Shown here one piece after another: positions 21,600 to 32,200 of a stretch of 64,000 nt of DNA; the first letter of the stretch is position 1, and each line of letters starts with the position of its first letter. Under the pieces are notes generated by a model. It made no database searches and was not told where the DNA came from. It was given only the letters and a program-made list of their open reading frames with translations. Location: assembly GCA_039090855.1 (NCBI GenBank), contig CM077011.1, forward strand, positions 16,245,001 through 16,309,000. The letters are read 5' to 3'. The DNA is from Macrothele yani (lineage: Eukaryota > Arthropoda > Arachnida > Araneae > Macrothelidae). Made by a program: the position numbers and the translations under genes.

Positions 21600-21799
21600 C
21601 AACCCATGTCTGGTCTCACCGACTGCATTGGAAATTGTTTTCTTCTAGTTTAATTCCTGGAAAGGTTTCAGCCCACGCGCATGTGTAGTTGTCCCCCTCT
21701 CCGACATACACATCACTTAACATGAAGTAAATGATAAAAATGTGGCGGTCTGAGAGACCGAATGTGGGTTGATATGGGACAAACATAAGACCTGGGCAG
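21600..21799. mobile_element. Short MITE, possibly piggyBac-type (TTAA borders)
   Basis: It is bounded by TTAA at 21596-21599 and 21800-21803. The outer bases are partly inverted: CAACCCATGTCT on the left and CTGCCCAGGTCT on the reversed right. Bases outside TTAA (AACCC / GGGTT) are inverted too, so the true ends could be a little further out. No coding capacity. A piggyBac remnant at 8455-9154 shows the superfamily was once present. Confidence 0.45.
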
Positions 21800-22247
21800 T
21801 TAAGGGTTCACCCAGGTCCATTGGCAATGATGATTGCAGTTCGCATGGGACTACCGTCATTGGACAGTGGAAGAGCGGGAAAAGGTTGCCTTCTCCAATG
21901 AATTGAGGTTTTTACGCCACAGAAGTGATGGCCTGGTGGTGGATACAACGTCAAACACATGAGAACCAACACCCAGACATGCTCGTCGGTCAAGTACAGG
22001 CTGGCGATGGCAATGTGCATGTCTGGGGGATGTTTTTCCCCCAGACCGGGGACCGCTGGTACCACTGGATGGGTCCGTGGACGACAATGGCTACCTGCCC
22101 TTCCTTGCTGACCACATGTATCCCTTCATGTGGGACATTTTCCCTGGTGGTGTCTACCAACAGGACAATGCGTCATGCCATATTGCTAAAGAGGTGCATG
22201 ACTGGTTCCAGGAACACGACAGCGATATCTCCGTTCTCCCTTGGCTG

Positions 22248-22471
22248 CCGCCCCGGTGGCGCAGTGGTCTAAGCGATGGCCTCTGATCATTCGTCCGAAC
22301 GGGGTCCGGGTTCGAATCCCGTGAGGCATGGATGTTGTGTTTGTCTTACGGCACTGGCTCTCTCCCTTCCCTGGAACCAGTGACCCAAAATTAGGGACGG
22401 GCGACTGCTTATAGCCCATTGAGTTGCTAACGGTGGTCGTTAAACCTCAAATCACACACACACACACACAC
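22248..22471 (+). mobile_element. SINE-A copy with 12-bp TSD
   Basis: Direct repeats CTCCCTTGGCTG at 22236-22247 and 22472-22483 flank the copy. The head has A box GTGGCGCAGTGGTCTAAGCG and B box GGGTTCGAATCCC, of leucine/serine tRNA type. The body has CTAAATTAGGGACGGGCGAC-like blocks and the tail is (CA)n instead of poly(A). Confidence 0.92.
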
Positions 22472-22852
22472 TCCCTTGGCTGGTGAAATCGCCCGACCTC
22501 AATGCCATAGAGCACTTGTGGGACTATTTGGATCGACATGCCGACTGACAACCATGTCATCTCGGTGACCTCTGTGCTCTGCAGCATTCCCAATGGGCAC
22601 GTGTGCCTCGGACAACCTTCCATTGCCTAATTGTGTCCATGCCACACCGTCTCGGCGCTGTCATCCGGGCCAAATGGTGGTTATTCCCATTATTAGGGAG
22701 GTGGTCATATTATTCTGATTCGACTGTGTATACCTGTTTGTTGAAATATGATTTCATATCCCCTCTCCAAAAAAATCCTTGGCTACTCCACTGGTCAGAG
22801 AGGTAGGTGCATTATGTTGCATGATCAAAATTGTTTCAACAACTTCTTTGCT

Positions 22853-23091
22853 GCCCTTGTGGCCAATTGATCTGACAAAAGTTGGCTTCTAAACATTTGT
22901 CTGAGTTATGTCAGGCTTCGAGTCTCTGATGAGGCATGGGTGGTGTGTTTATCAGATGTCACTCGTTCTGTTATTTCCTTGAAACCAGTGGCTCCAACTT
23001 AGGGACCGGCAACTGCTTGTAGCCCATTGAGTTGCTCACAGTAATTAATTAAACTCCAAAATAAAAAAAAATAAAAAAAAATAAAAAAAAA
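22853..23091 (+). mobile_element. Old, diverged SINE-A copy
   Basis: A degenerate head (GGCTTCGAGTCTCTGATGAG) and the body phrase GCCCATTGAGTTGCTCACAG are followed by an (AAAAT)n tail. Confidence 0.7.
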
Positions 23092-23180
23092 ATAGTTACA
23101 CAAAGAAAATGCTACATTCTGGATTTTTGCTGTATTTTGTTACTTGTATTTGACAATTCCGAAAAAACTACGTGGATTTA

Positions 23181-24406
23181 CACTGAAGAGCAATTGAATT
23201 AGAGATACCTGTCTAGTAATGTGTAGCACCACCTTTCGTCCTGCTGACGGCGGCGATTTGTCTCGGCATGGACTCAACAAGACACTGGAAGCGTTGGGAA
23301 GCCATATGGATCCACGACCCCTGAACAAGCTCCCACAGTTCACGAAGATTTGATGAAGGGGGGGGGGGGGGGTCAGAGCCTTGAACATCTTTCTTGATGG
23401 CGTTCCAGATGTGCTCGATGGGATTGAGGTCAGGTGACCTAGCTGGCCAAGGAAGCGAGGTCACGTCGGTGGAATGTTCATCCAACCATTCGGATACAAT
23501 TCGGAAGCAATGGCACGGTGCATTGTCTTGGTGCAGGATGAGGTCCCCAGTAGGATTTTGAAGACGCACAAACGGGAGCAAATGGTCGTCCAGGATATCC
23601 CGGTAACGACCTGTGAGGGACGATGTCACACGTACCAGGGGTCCCATTTCAGTCCACGTAAACAGTCCCCAGACGCGAATGCCACCCCCACCAGCTTGAA
23701 GTGTACCCTGCTGGCAAGAAGGATCCATCGCTTCATGTAGTTTGCGCCGTATTCGTATCCTGCCATCCGCATGTTCCAACGTGAATCTCGACTCATCAGT
23801 CCAGGCAATATTTTCCCACATGTCTAGGGTCCAGTGGCGATGTTTCCGCACCCATGCTAATCTTTACACCCTGTGATGTGCGGTCAGCAGCGGTACCCTC
23901 GTGAGACGATGGCTTCTGTACCCCACAGCGAGGAGATGGTTCTGGATGGTGTGGTTGCTTACACGTTTTTGTGCACCAGCGTTAAATTGCCGAGTGATTT
24001 CTTGCACTGTATCCTGTCTATCCGCTGTTACAATGCGAGCTAGACGACGATGACACCGCTCATCCACACGCTGTAGACCACGGCAGTTGGCCCTTTGCTG
24101 GGATGGTTTTACCGGATTCAATGTACTCACGGTGCACCCGTGACACAGTGGCTCGTGAAAATCCCAGTGCCTGCACTACTTCCGAGGTGGAGTGATCCAT
24201 TCGTCGGGCCCCGACAATTTGCCCACGATCAAATGCGCTTAGATCCTTCATCTTACCCGTACTGCGTCCGACTCTTACTAATTCCTGTCGCATCACTCCT
24301 TATATTGTCGGATCGCTGCATACGTCATGTCGTTTCCGTTTACAGGGCCGCCCACAGTGCCACATTTGCATAACCCAGCTGTCTCTAATTCAATTGCTCT
24401 TCAGTG
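23181..24406 (-). mobile_element. Tc1-like transposon, nearly complete
   Basis: The ends are CACTGAAGAGCAATTGAATT on both sides, extending through AGAGA. TA is at 23179-23180 and 24407-24408. Length is 1226 bp. Confidence 0.9.
23213..24251 (-). pseudogene. Tc1-like transposase with one frameshift and one stop
   Basis: It begins at 24251 (MKDLSAFDRGQIVGARRM, helix-turn-helix). The frame shifts near 24110 and stops once at 23861-23863, but the last 212 codons are open. They contain WTDESRF, HQDNAPCH and [16 protein letters not shown] with all catalytic residues, and end GGATHY. A run of about eleven G near 23360 encodes five prolines and looks like a length-variable tract. Confidence 0.85.
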
Positions 24407-25655
24407 TATAAACATTAAATAACATACAGTGGGACTTTGTTTATACGTTTTTCACGCGATCAAGTAAAATTAACGTATAACTGAAAAAATACTTCTAAAT
24501 GAAACGGTGAAATTTTAACATTAAGAGCAATTCAGGATTTTTGGGTCGGCGATGTTTTACATATAAATGACAAAAATGTAACAGTGCGAAGCGTGTAAAA
24601 GAGGTTCTATTGTGTTTCCTTTTGCTTATGTAGCTGCATATCGTGAGGGTGGGGATCAATAAGTTCACTGAGTTAAGGTCCAAGAGTAGTTCAAACAATA
24701 TTATTGAACTACAACTTACTAGTTGCAGAACTAAATATTTAAAAGTGATTTGATTCAAGGCTAGCCCATTCTTTTCTGTATTTCTTTATCTGTGTATTAA
24801 TTCATTTTGGATATATTCATTTAATAGTATATACATTTAAACATACTAAAATCAAACTTCGTAATCCATGTTTTGCTGAATTTGTTAATTTATATCTGTA
24901 TCAGTTTATTGTGGATACATTGATTTAATAGAATATAAGATTTATTTAATATAATTATAATCACTAATAATAACAATGTATTAGGTGATAGGTTGATATG
25001 AGTAGTTTTATGTGGTATATACCCAAAGAATAAAACACTAAACTATGCGTTCAGAACACATCACAGGAGGGAATTGATGCAACAGGGCATATTTGCTAAA
25101 AATGTAGTTAATTAGCAGTTGTTGAATTTATTTTATTTATTCAGTTGATGGATTGTGGCTATTAATAAAATAAATCTGATACCAAAAAGAACAGAAATTA
25201 CTTCAAAAAACTAAAAAGACCGATAGATGGCAGCACAAAACAAACTAACAAATATTTTAAGTCCTTCCAAAAGACCAGTACAACAGAGACAATAGAAAAT
25301 TAAGGTGGAGACATATGGAAGCCAGCAGCACTTGGTGAGCAAAATGCATTGTATCAATAAACATTTTTGTTCATCAAAATTAGTCTGCTTACCTGTGATA
25401 AAAAAGAAAAAAAAATCCACTATAGAGAAAAGCAAAGGGGACATTTATTATTGTTTGTACAGAAGAGGAGCACTAAACGTGTTTTTGTTCAAAAAGGACT
25501 GATATTTGAGACAATTTCAAAACACAAACAAGGAAATTATGAATAAAGAATACTTTTCAAAATTAAAATTTTCCAGCTATGTATCATAAAATTGTAATTA
25601 AATCAAGATATGATGACAGAGGTCAAAAAATGTGTAGAAGAGAAAAAACACCCCT
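24407..25655. other. Non-coding, AT-rich sequence
   Basis: No gene, repeat family or RNA gene is recognised. Loosely repeated phrases (TTCATTTAATAGTATATA at about 24816 and TTGATTTAATAGAATATA at about 24920) suggest a small local duplication. Confidence 0.35.
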
Positions 25656-25708
25656 AGCAGATATTAAACAATGCTGCTGTTACACAGCAGCATTGTTTAA
25701 TATTTGCT
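25656..25708. repeat. Hairpin with 25-bp arms
   Basis: AGCAGATATTAAACAATGCT onward is mirrored by AGCATTGTTTAATATTTGCT after a 2-4 base centre. The arms are almost perfect. No transposon is recognised around it. Confidence 0.85.
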
Positions 25709-25924
25709 GTTTTTTTACTTTGGTATCAAGGAAAACCATGTAGAATAAACATGAAAACTAAACTGATAGCTATGAGGTACTTGAATCTTTCATTTTATTC
25801 TAGTTTTTTTGAGTGTTCACTAGAATCCCTTTAGTGAATGGATATTTTGATTATGTATTACTGTTATCAAAAGTTTTGTTTCTTCAACATCTGTCCACAA
25901 TCTTGACATCTATATTCTGTAGAT

Positions 25925-26516
25925 CAAGAGTCTTCAACCCATCTCCACAGGACCTTAGTGGCTGCAAGACCTTTTTCACATAAGAAATCCTAAAATTGAA
26001 AAAGAAATTAAATATTTTTTCATTCATTTCCTTGTAGTTTTTTATTTACATTGATTTTGATTACACTTTGTTTATTAAATCTCATATTTCTATATTATTT
26101 CACCTGTATGATTTAGATTTAAGAGTAATTATTTTATATACCTTTTTAACTTTTAAAGACAGTTATTTCAGTAGGTACCTTGAGTCCGTAGACTTCAAAT
26201 TCCAAAATCTGCAATGCACTATGTTGGGATAAATTATATATTTAAAATTTTTAAAGAGAGCTGAAAAATGTTGTACACATCAGATAACTACTTTCGACTT
26301 CTTTATAACATTGGTATTGTAGGTACTACATTGCTCCTTTATCTGTAATTAAAGTTTCAAAACCTCTCTGAAACAAACAATATTAATAATAAACTCATGC
26401 ATGCTCTTTTTTTTTTCCATATGGCCCACTAGTCCAATTCCATTTTATCATGTAGCCCGATAGTCCCATTTCATTTTGTCATGTGGCCTGTGATTCAAAA
26501 AGGTTGAAGACTTCTG
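25925..26516. mobile_element. hAT-like MITE (592 bp)
   Basis: The left end CAAGAGTCTTCAACC and reversed right end CAGAAGTCTTCAACC form 15-base inverted ends. Imperfect 8-base flanks (CTGTAGAT and CAGTAGAG) fit a hAT-type target duplication. The inside is AT-rich and non-coding. Confidence 0.55.
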
Positions 26517-26911
26517 CAGTAGAGGATAATGGTGAAAAGTGGAATCTGCCAAGCTCAATTGTATTGTTTTAGACCAGTGTGACTTTCTGGCTGTGTATAG
26601 ACATTAAAAGTACTGTATCACAGGTGAAAGTATGCTTAATTTCAGTGTAGTTGCTCTTTTCATGTGATAGTTTTTTTGTTGTTTTTTTTTAATCCTGCGG
26701 CACTTTGTGCTTTTATTTTGTTATATAATCTAACTGGCTATACTGATAATGCATATTCCATTTCTCCCATTAATGAAAATGCACATCAGTGATCTTTTCC
26801 ATTACCCTGTTTCTGATGCGCAGGGCATTTGTGGCTCTTTTTAGCTGTATGTATAATTGAACTGTACTCACATTTGGTAATAATTGATGACATGCTTATC
26901 CCTAGACTAAT
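26517..26911. other. Non-coding sequence
   Basis: AT-rich, with no feature recognised. Confidence 0.35.
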
Positions 26912-27065
26912 GTAACTACAATAAATTTCAAATTATGGGCTTTTACTAAGGAATAAAAATAATATTTACTGCCAAATTTTTGAGTAGCACCCCTATCCTT
27001 CCTCAGGACTACAGCTATAGTAGGTGTTGCTATGTGAGATAAATTCCAACCTTTCAAATCATTTA

Positions 27066-27304
27066 ATGTTGTGCCTCTTTTTCTCTGTATTTTGAGTCCT
27101 TCTGACAATTTTCTTTTGAAAAAGTGCTGTTGAACTTATACAGTGTCCCAAAAATGTGACAAACAAAACAGCTTTGGACAGATATGTTCAAAATACAGGA
27201 CATAAAGTGCTAACACTAGAAGTTCTAACACGTCAACAGCACATTAAAAAAAAAAAAATACTATTGTCAGAGGAACTTGAAATAGAGAGAAGAGGTACAA
27301 CATT
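27066..27304. repeat. Inner palindrome
   Basis: ATGTTGTGCCTCTTTTTCTC at the left is mirrored by GAGAGAAGAGGTACAACAT at the right. A second block pairs GTGCTGTTGAAC with GTCAACAGCAC, and GTCCTTCTGACAAT pairs with ATTGTCAGAGGAAC. The two halves face each other around about 60 bases. Confidence 0.6.
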
Positions 27305-27572
27305 AAGGTGGTTCCACCCAAAATCTCTGCTTTATGTTTCCAATAGTTTCTTCAATTAATGGTTTCTTCACAATTAATGTATTCCCAAGGATGAAAATTT
27401 GCACATCGATAAAACTAACTGTAAGTTATAGCATGGGATACTTAATACTTGATCATACAGGGTGATTCATAAAGAAATATACAGTTTCAACGCACTATAA
27501 AACAAGAACAATGTAAGATATTTTATGTTACCTGTAACAGAATTGTAGGGGAATGTTTCAAGTTTTTTTTAG

Positions 27573-28853
27573 TCACAGATGTTCTATGTGTGCACCCTTG
27601 GTCACACGACACACATCGAGCCGGTAATCCATTTCCGCCAAAAAGCGAGGTAAGATATCTGAATCAAGTGCAGTGATAGTGGCTGTGATACGCTGTTTCA
27701 GCTCCATTAGATCAACAGGAAGATGAGGGGTGAATACCTTGTCCTTTACGTACCCCCACAGGAGAAAGTCGCAAGGTGTTAAGTTAGGACTTCTGGGTGG
27801 CTATTGGGTCAGTGGCATGTTGCAGTCCGCGGCTCGTCCAATCCATCGGTGAGAAAGATGTTCATCGAGATAATCTCGCACGGCCGCCCCGGTAGCGCAG
27901 TGGTCTAAGCGATGGCCTCTGATCATTCGTCCGAAAGGGGTCCGGGTTCGAATCCCGGTCAGGCATGGATGTTGTGTTTGTCTTATGGCACTGGCTCTCT
28001 CTCCCTTCCCTGGAACCAGTGACCCTAAATTAGGAACGGGCGACTGCTTATAGCCCATTGAGTTGCTCACAGTGGTCGTTAAACCTCCAATCAAAAAAAA
28101 AAAAAAAAAAAATCTCGCACGCCGCCTAACCAGTGCGATGGTGCACCATCCAATTGGAGAATAAAGTAGTTGTCACTGTCGTCCTGCAACTGTGGCATCA
28201 ACCAAAGTCTTAACATATCCAGAAAAGAGCCTCCCGTGACAGTTTTCTCGTGAAAAAAAGAAGGGGCCGTACACTTCCTTTTTGGACAAAGCACAGAACA
28301 CATTTACCTTAGGGGGATCTCGCACGTGTTGCACTGTAAATCTGGGATTCTCCGTTCCCCAAAAGCAAGCGAACGTTGTGCTTGTTTACCTGACCACTCA
28401 CGTGCAATGTAGCTTCATCGGTGAAAACTAAGTGATCGGCAAAATCGTCATTTTCAAAACGGTGCTGCATTTTGGCACAAAATTCAAAGCACTTTGTCTT
28501 TTCAAGGTCAGTAAGATTTTGCAACATCTACACTTTGTATGGAATCATTTTCAGCTTTCTCAAAATTCTCCAGACAGTGGGCTGTGAAATCTGCACTTCA
28601 CGACTCACCCTCCGCGTTGATTTTCCCGGGCTTCGATGAATGGCAGTGCAAACACTGCCGACGACTTTTCCGATACACGCGGTCGTTTGCACAAACAGCC
28701 CGTAGTTTCAAATTTTTTATGCCAATCGTAGATATATTTTCTGGTTAGAGGTCCTTTTTCGAATCGTGATCGAAAATGCCGTTGCACAACAGTTACAGAT
28801 TCCGTTTTGCTCAATTCAAGAACACAAAACGCCTCCACTGCAGACGCTGCCAT
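27573..28853 (-). pseudogene. Mariner-type transposase, frameshifted and split by a SINE
   Basis: It starts at 28853 (MAASAVEAFCVLELSKTESV) with the N-terminal helix-turn-helix (HFRSRFEKGPLTRKYIYDWH). After stops it continues with LVFTDEATLHVSG (first catalytic D), YFILQLDGAPSHW (second D), the SINE, then LTPCDFLLWGYVKDKVFTP (third D). It ends in TKGAHIEHL near 27573. The CDFLLWGYVK box places it in the group of the 9.6 and 18.2 kb elements. Confidence 0.85.
27883..28110 (+). mobile_element. SINE-A copy with 11-bp TSD
   Basis: AATCTCGCACG occurs at 27872-27882 and 28111-28121. The head, body and poly(A) tail are complete, including A box GCAGTGGTCTAAGCG and B box GGGTTCGAATCCC. It is a young copy within the transposase. 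Confidence 0.92.
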
Positions 28854-29293
28854 TTTGACTGACTAGTGACGTGACACATGGGCGCTATCGCCTACGTCAC
28901 TTCCCTCAGTAGCGGGACACAAACTTTATGAGTACATCTACCTAACGGTTCGCAGTTGTGGTCCGTGTCTTTAACTGTTACTGTTTTACAGCATCTGGAA
29001 ACTGTATACTTCTTTATGAATCAGGGTGTATTAAAAATCAATCATTTTTCTTTGAGTAATGTTCAGACTTGTACATCGACAACGTCAGTAGACAAATATA
29101 TGTTGGATTGCTTAAATATGGCTATGTTTTAGCAAGTATTAAGTATCCCATGATATAACTTAGAGTTAGTTTCATCGATGTGCAAATTTTCATCCTTGGG
29201 AATGCATTAATTGCGAAGAAAATGTGTAAAGAAGTTTTACCATTGGAAACATAAGGCAGAGATTTTACGTGGAACCACCTTAAAGGATTTAAA

Positions 29294-29863
29294 AGGTTGG
29301 GTGCGCCATATAAAAGAGGCCCCGTGGCCAGACGTTGTTAGGCGGGTTTCCCGTTAAAACCGCTTTGTTCCACTTCTAACCGGTTTCTGCTTGTACAGCT
29401 GCAAAGGAGTTCTCCGGAGTGGTTAGTCACAGCCAAAGCAGTGTAGGTACGCGGTTATAAGTGTAAGTGAAGAGAGAACAAAGGCAACGGAAATGGTTAT
29501 AAGTACGGAACAGCGGATTTTTATTGTGGAACAGTATTTCAGAAATAACTCATACAAGGTTTTAAATGAGTTCTTCACAGAAAAATTTCCGCATTGTGCA
29601 GCACCGGCAAAATCAGTGGTTAGAAGTTCGTGCGGAAATTTCGTGAAACAGGCACGGTGTGCAACAGGGAAAGAAACAAACCCAAGACAATTCGTACTGA
29701 AGACAATATCAAGGATGTGTGCACAATGATGTTACAAAGCCCTCGGAAGTCGATTCGCCGATCATCGTCTGCAACGGGAATATCTGCCACGTCATGCTGA
29801 CGCATACTTCAGGTGGATTTGCATTTTCGGCCGGGCCTCTTTTATTTTATATGCCACACCTTG
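29294..29863 (+). mobile_element. Deleted Tc1/mariner derivative (non-autonomous)
   Basis: GTGCGCCATATAAAAGAGGC on the left is mirrored by GCCTCTTTTATTTTATATGC on the right, ending ACCTTGTA. It keeps the promoter side and the N-terminal third of a transposase, then jumps directly to the right end. Confidence 0.65.
29493..29729 (+). pseudogene. N-terminal transposase fragment
   Basis: MVISTEQRIFIVEQYFRNNS and FTEKFPHCAAPAKS are the N-terminal helix-turn-helix of a widespread arthropod mariner-like transposase. The frame then breaks. The DDE domain is missing because of the internal deletion. Confidence 0.65.
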
Positions 29864-30000
29864 TATCTCACGAATGGCAACACTACTATAGCTGTAGTCC
29901 TGAGAAAGGGTAAGGGTGCTACCCAAAAATTTGACAGTAAATATTCTTTTTATTCCTTAGTGAAAGCCCATAATTTGAGAATTATTGTAGTGCAATTACA

Positions 30001-30840
30001 TGCTGTACCTGGTATGTCTTTTAATTTATTTATGGTCTTGGGGTTATTCACATGGTCACGTGTGAACATAATTTTACTGTAAAATATTGTCCAGAAACTG
30101 CGTAGTGTTTCAATTCTCGCAGAATGCAACACTGCATTGTTGTTAACACTGTGTGTGCATATCGAGTTTTTTTTTTAACTGTTCTTTACTGCTGTTTTTT
30201 ATTAAATATTCTAATTTGTTGTGGTAGGGCCATATTGATTCTTTCATAGAATTTTGCTGTGTTTAGAATGCCTGGCTCTTTCACTTGAGTTAAATGATAT
30301 TTTTATTATTCAGTAGTTCTGGCTAATGAGAAACCAAACTTTGACCATCCTTAGTGTGATGCTATTCATATTGGAATAGTTTCTATTAATCAGCTGCAGT
30401 TGTGTTACATTTGGAAATTATGTCTGATTTTAAATATTGGCATTGAGAAAGATTTCTGAACTGTAAGCTCAGACACATCCTTCCTTCACTCTCCAGATAA
30501 TTCAGAAATGTGGACTTATATCTCATAAAACATGAAAAAAAAAAAGCTGAAATTTAGCCATATAAATTTTGCAAAATTTCCATCTGCATATATGTGTTTA
30601 AAAGCTTTAAGAATGCCAAAGAACTATGTGATAAAGGAATTTGCCTTCTTACTCACCTTCCTTGGCTTAACCTAGTTATTTATGGGTCTTTAGTGTTCAG
30701 GCAGATGTTTGCAATTGGCTATTACAGATGACATGCATTTTTCAAAAAAATTATCAGTGATAAGTCTTTGATCATATAAAAATTCAGTGAAAAAATGAAG
30801 CAAAAACCTGTATACATGTCTATTAAATTAGACGATCTTC
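30001..30840. other. Non-coding, AT-rich sequence
   Basis: No feature recognised. Confidence 0.35.
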
Positions 30841-30842
30841 AA

Positions 30843-30880
30843 ATTGCCGCCGGTACGCGAAAGGTCGGTAGCGTACCAGC
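30843..30880. repeat. Small hairpin repeat, copy 1
   Basis: ATTGCCGCCGGTACGCGAAA and GGTCGGTAGCGTACCAGC form a 9-bp stem (CCGGTACGC/GCGTACCAG) around GAAAGGTCGGTA. A second copy is at 31668-31707. Confidence 0.55.
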
Positions 30881-31148
30881 TTTTCTGCTGAAGTGGATAT
30901 TTAGATAGTAGTATGAGTATTTACTTGATTGAAGGCCAGAACATCGTGTTCCTATGAAAGTGTGAGCTGTGTTCCGTCACCTTCATTGATTTTTTTGTTA
31001 CCTTGTATGTTTTATGTATTGCTATCACCGTCTATTAGAGATTGTTTATACTTTTCTTCAGTATTTTAAACTCGTTTGGTGTAAGTGTGGTTTTTGATTA
31101 ATATGCAATTTTCAGCCTGTAGAGAGTGGTTGACAGATTGGCTATCAT

Positions 31149-31342
31149 TTTTTTTTTTTGATTGGAGGTTTAGCGACCACCGTGAGCAAATCAATGGGCT
31201 ATAAGCAGTCTCCCGTCTCTAATTTAGGGTCACTGGTTCCAGGGAAGGGAGAGAACCAGTGCCGTAAGACAAAACTTCGAACACGGACCCTTCACGGGCG
31301 AACAGTCATAAACCAGCGCTTCGACCACTGCGCCAGCGGGTT
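31149..31342 (-). mobile_element. SINE-A copy, reverse orientation
   Basis: T-rich start, the body phrases ACCACCGTGAGCAA and TTAGGGTCACTGGTTCC, then a degenerate head (CGCTTCGACCACTGCGCC). Short flanking TTGGCT repeats are present (31137 and 31341 region). Confidence 0.8.
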
Positions 31343-31667
31343 GGCTGGCAATATTGTAGGTTGTTGTTTAGTCCTGTATGTGCTGTTTTTGCTTTTCAAA
31401 TTACTTTTGTTGTATACAGTAGTATGACGTGTTTGCCATTAGAAAAATCATTTTTAGAATTGGGTTTCTTGTAACATTGGTTCAAGGCTTCATTATAATT
31501 TATTATTATTCTAGCATTTTTTTTTTGCTGGTGCTGAAATATGTATATTTTAAGTCCGTTTTTTTTTGCGACCAATATGAAAGGAGTGTTCAAAACTTGT
31601 TTGTTACCCTGTGCTTTTTTCAGCCTGTACGAGCCGGTATGCTTACCGGTAAACAACTGAAATATAA
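31343..31667. other. Non-coding, T-rich sequence
   Basis: No feature recognised. GAGCCGGTATGCTTACCGG near 31628 is a small palindrome resembling the hairpin repeats on either side. Confidence 0.35.
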
Positions 31668-31707
31668 AATTGCAGCCGGTACGCGAAAGGTCGATAGCGC
31701 ACCGGCT
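31668..31707. repeat. Small hairpin repeat, copy 2
   Basis: ATTGCAGCCGGTACGCGAAA and GGTCGATAGCGCACCGGC match copy 1, with the stem GCCGGT.CGC/GCGCACCGGC. The stem is kept by a paired change, which suggests a structured element rather than chance. Confidence 0.55.
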
Positions 31708-31787
31708 AACTTTTTTTTGTGTGAAAAAAAAAAAGCCCTGATTTACCTATAATCAGGATCTCTGATCCTATGACTGATGATCATATG

Positions 31788-32092
31788 TAGAGGATTTTAG
31801 GAAGGGAGTGTCTGACCCCAGGTCTTAAACAACCCTTAGAAATAGGAAACTAGGAGATTTGGGCTAGAGTGCCCGATAGGAAAGTGACGCGGAAGCGAAG
31901 TAGAAAGGGGGAGGAAGACGCCCTTATTTATTACCGGGGGGCCAGTACCCGGGGTCCGACGGCTTAACGTGCCCATCCTTCGCACGGCGGATATTTAGTG
32001 GATCGAGCGTTCGTACCTGCCTGGGATCGAACCTGAGGTCCTTTCCGCGGCAGTCACGAACGTTGCCCACTAGGCTACCAGCGGCCCAGATT
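31788..32092 (-). mobile_element. SINE-B copy 1
   Basis: The tRNA-like head is at the right: read on the minus strand, GGTAGCCTAGTGGGCAACG is the A box and GGTTCGATCCC the B box. The body ends on the left in CCTAAAATCCTCTACAT. Three copies exist here (also 53094 and 63707), sharing blocks such as GTCCGACGGCTTAACGTGCC. Confidence 0.8.
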
Positions 32093-32200
32093 TCCAATTT
32101 GGAATACGTGTACTCCATACGTACTCATGTTTTCATAGAATCAACTGGAAGTTTATTATTCGGTGAGTGGTTAGAGGCATTTTATAGCTGAACATCAGAG

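Larger units (their letters stand above)
21209..22547 (+). pseudogene. Tc1-like transposase interrupted by a MITE and a SINE
   Basis: The N-terminal frame (21209-21592, GRSCDLMDVQNGVIIGYHTN, helix-turn-helix) runs into the MITE. After it come HWTVEEREKVAFSNELRF (where SDE is changed to SNE), PGGVYQQDNASCHIAKEVHD (second catalytic D) and VLPWL, where the SINE sits. Then PWLVKSPDLNAIEHLWDYLD carries the catalytic E. Several additional stops exist. Confidence 0.8.
21080..22728 (+). mobile_element. Tc1-like transposon carrying a MITE and a SINE
   Basis: The left end CACAGTCGTATCAGAATAAT matches the reversed right end CACAGTCGAATCAGAATAAT, with TA at 21078-21079 and 22729-22730. Two later insertions sit inside: a TTAA-bordered MITE (21600-21799) and a SINE-A (22248-22471). 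Confidence 0.88.
27458..29028 (-). mobile_element. Mariner-type transposon inside fold-back copy 2, itself holding a SINE
   Basis: The left end is CAGGGTGATTCATAAAGAAA. The right, reversed, agrees through ATTCATAAAGAAGTATACAG, but its outermost five bases read in the opposite sense (TCAGGGTG instead of TCACCCTG). TA is at 27456-27457 and 29029-29030. SINE-A lies at 27883-28110. Confidence 0.85.
27303..29283. mobile_element. Fold-back element, copy 2, split by a mariner-type transposon
   Basis: The left TTAAGGTGGTTCCACCC and the reversed right TTAAGGTGGTTCCACG match copy 1 at 3220. With the insertion removed it is about 410 bp. The shared internal boxes are TCATCCTTGGGAAT and CACATCGAT. It is shorter than copy 1 because most of the inverted second half is absent. 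Confidence 0.75.
26912..30000. repeat. Outer inverted repeat of a multiply nested palindrome
   Basis: The left arm 26912-27066 and right arm (about 29284-29295, then 29865-30000) are reverse complements at roughly 85-90 percent by eye. Shared blocks are TACTATAGCTGTAGTCCTGA and AAAGCCCATAATTTGA. Between them lie an inner palindrome (27066-27304), fold-back copy 2 (27303-29283) with its own passengers, and a deleted transposon (29294-29863) that interrupts the right arm. Confidence 0.7.

Noticed and set aside
31429..31752. 107-codon + strand frame with hydrophobic segments
   Set aside because: It is translation of T-rich, A-rich non-coding DNA overlapping a hairpin repeat; the membrane-like look is compositional.
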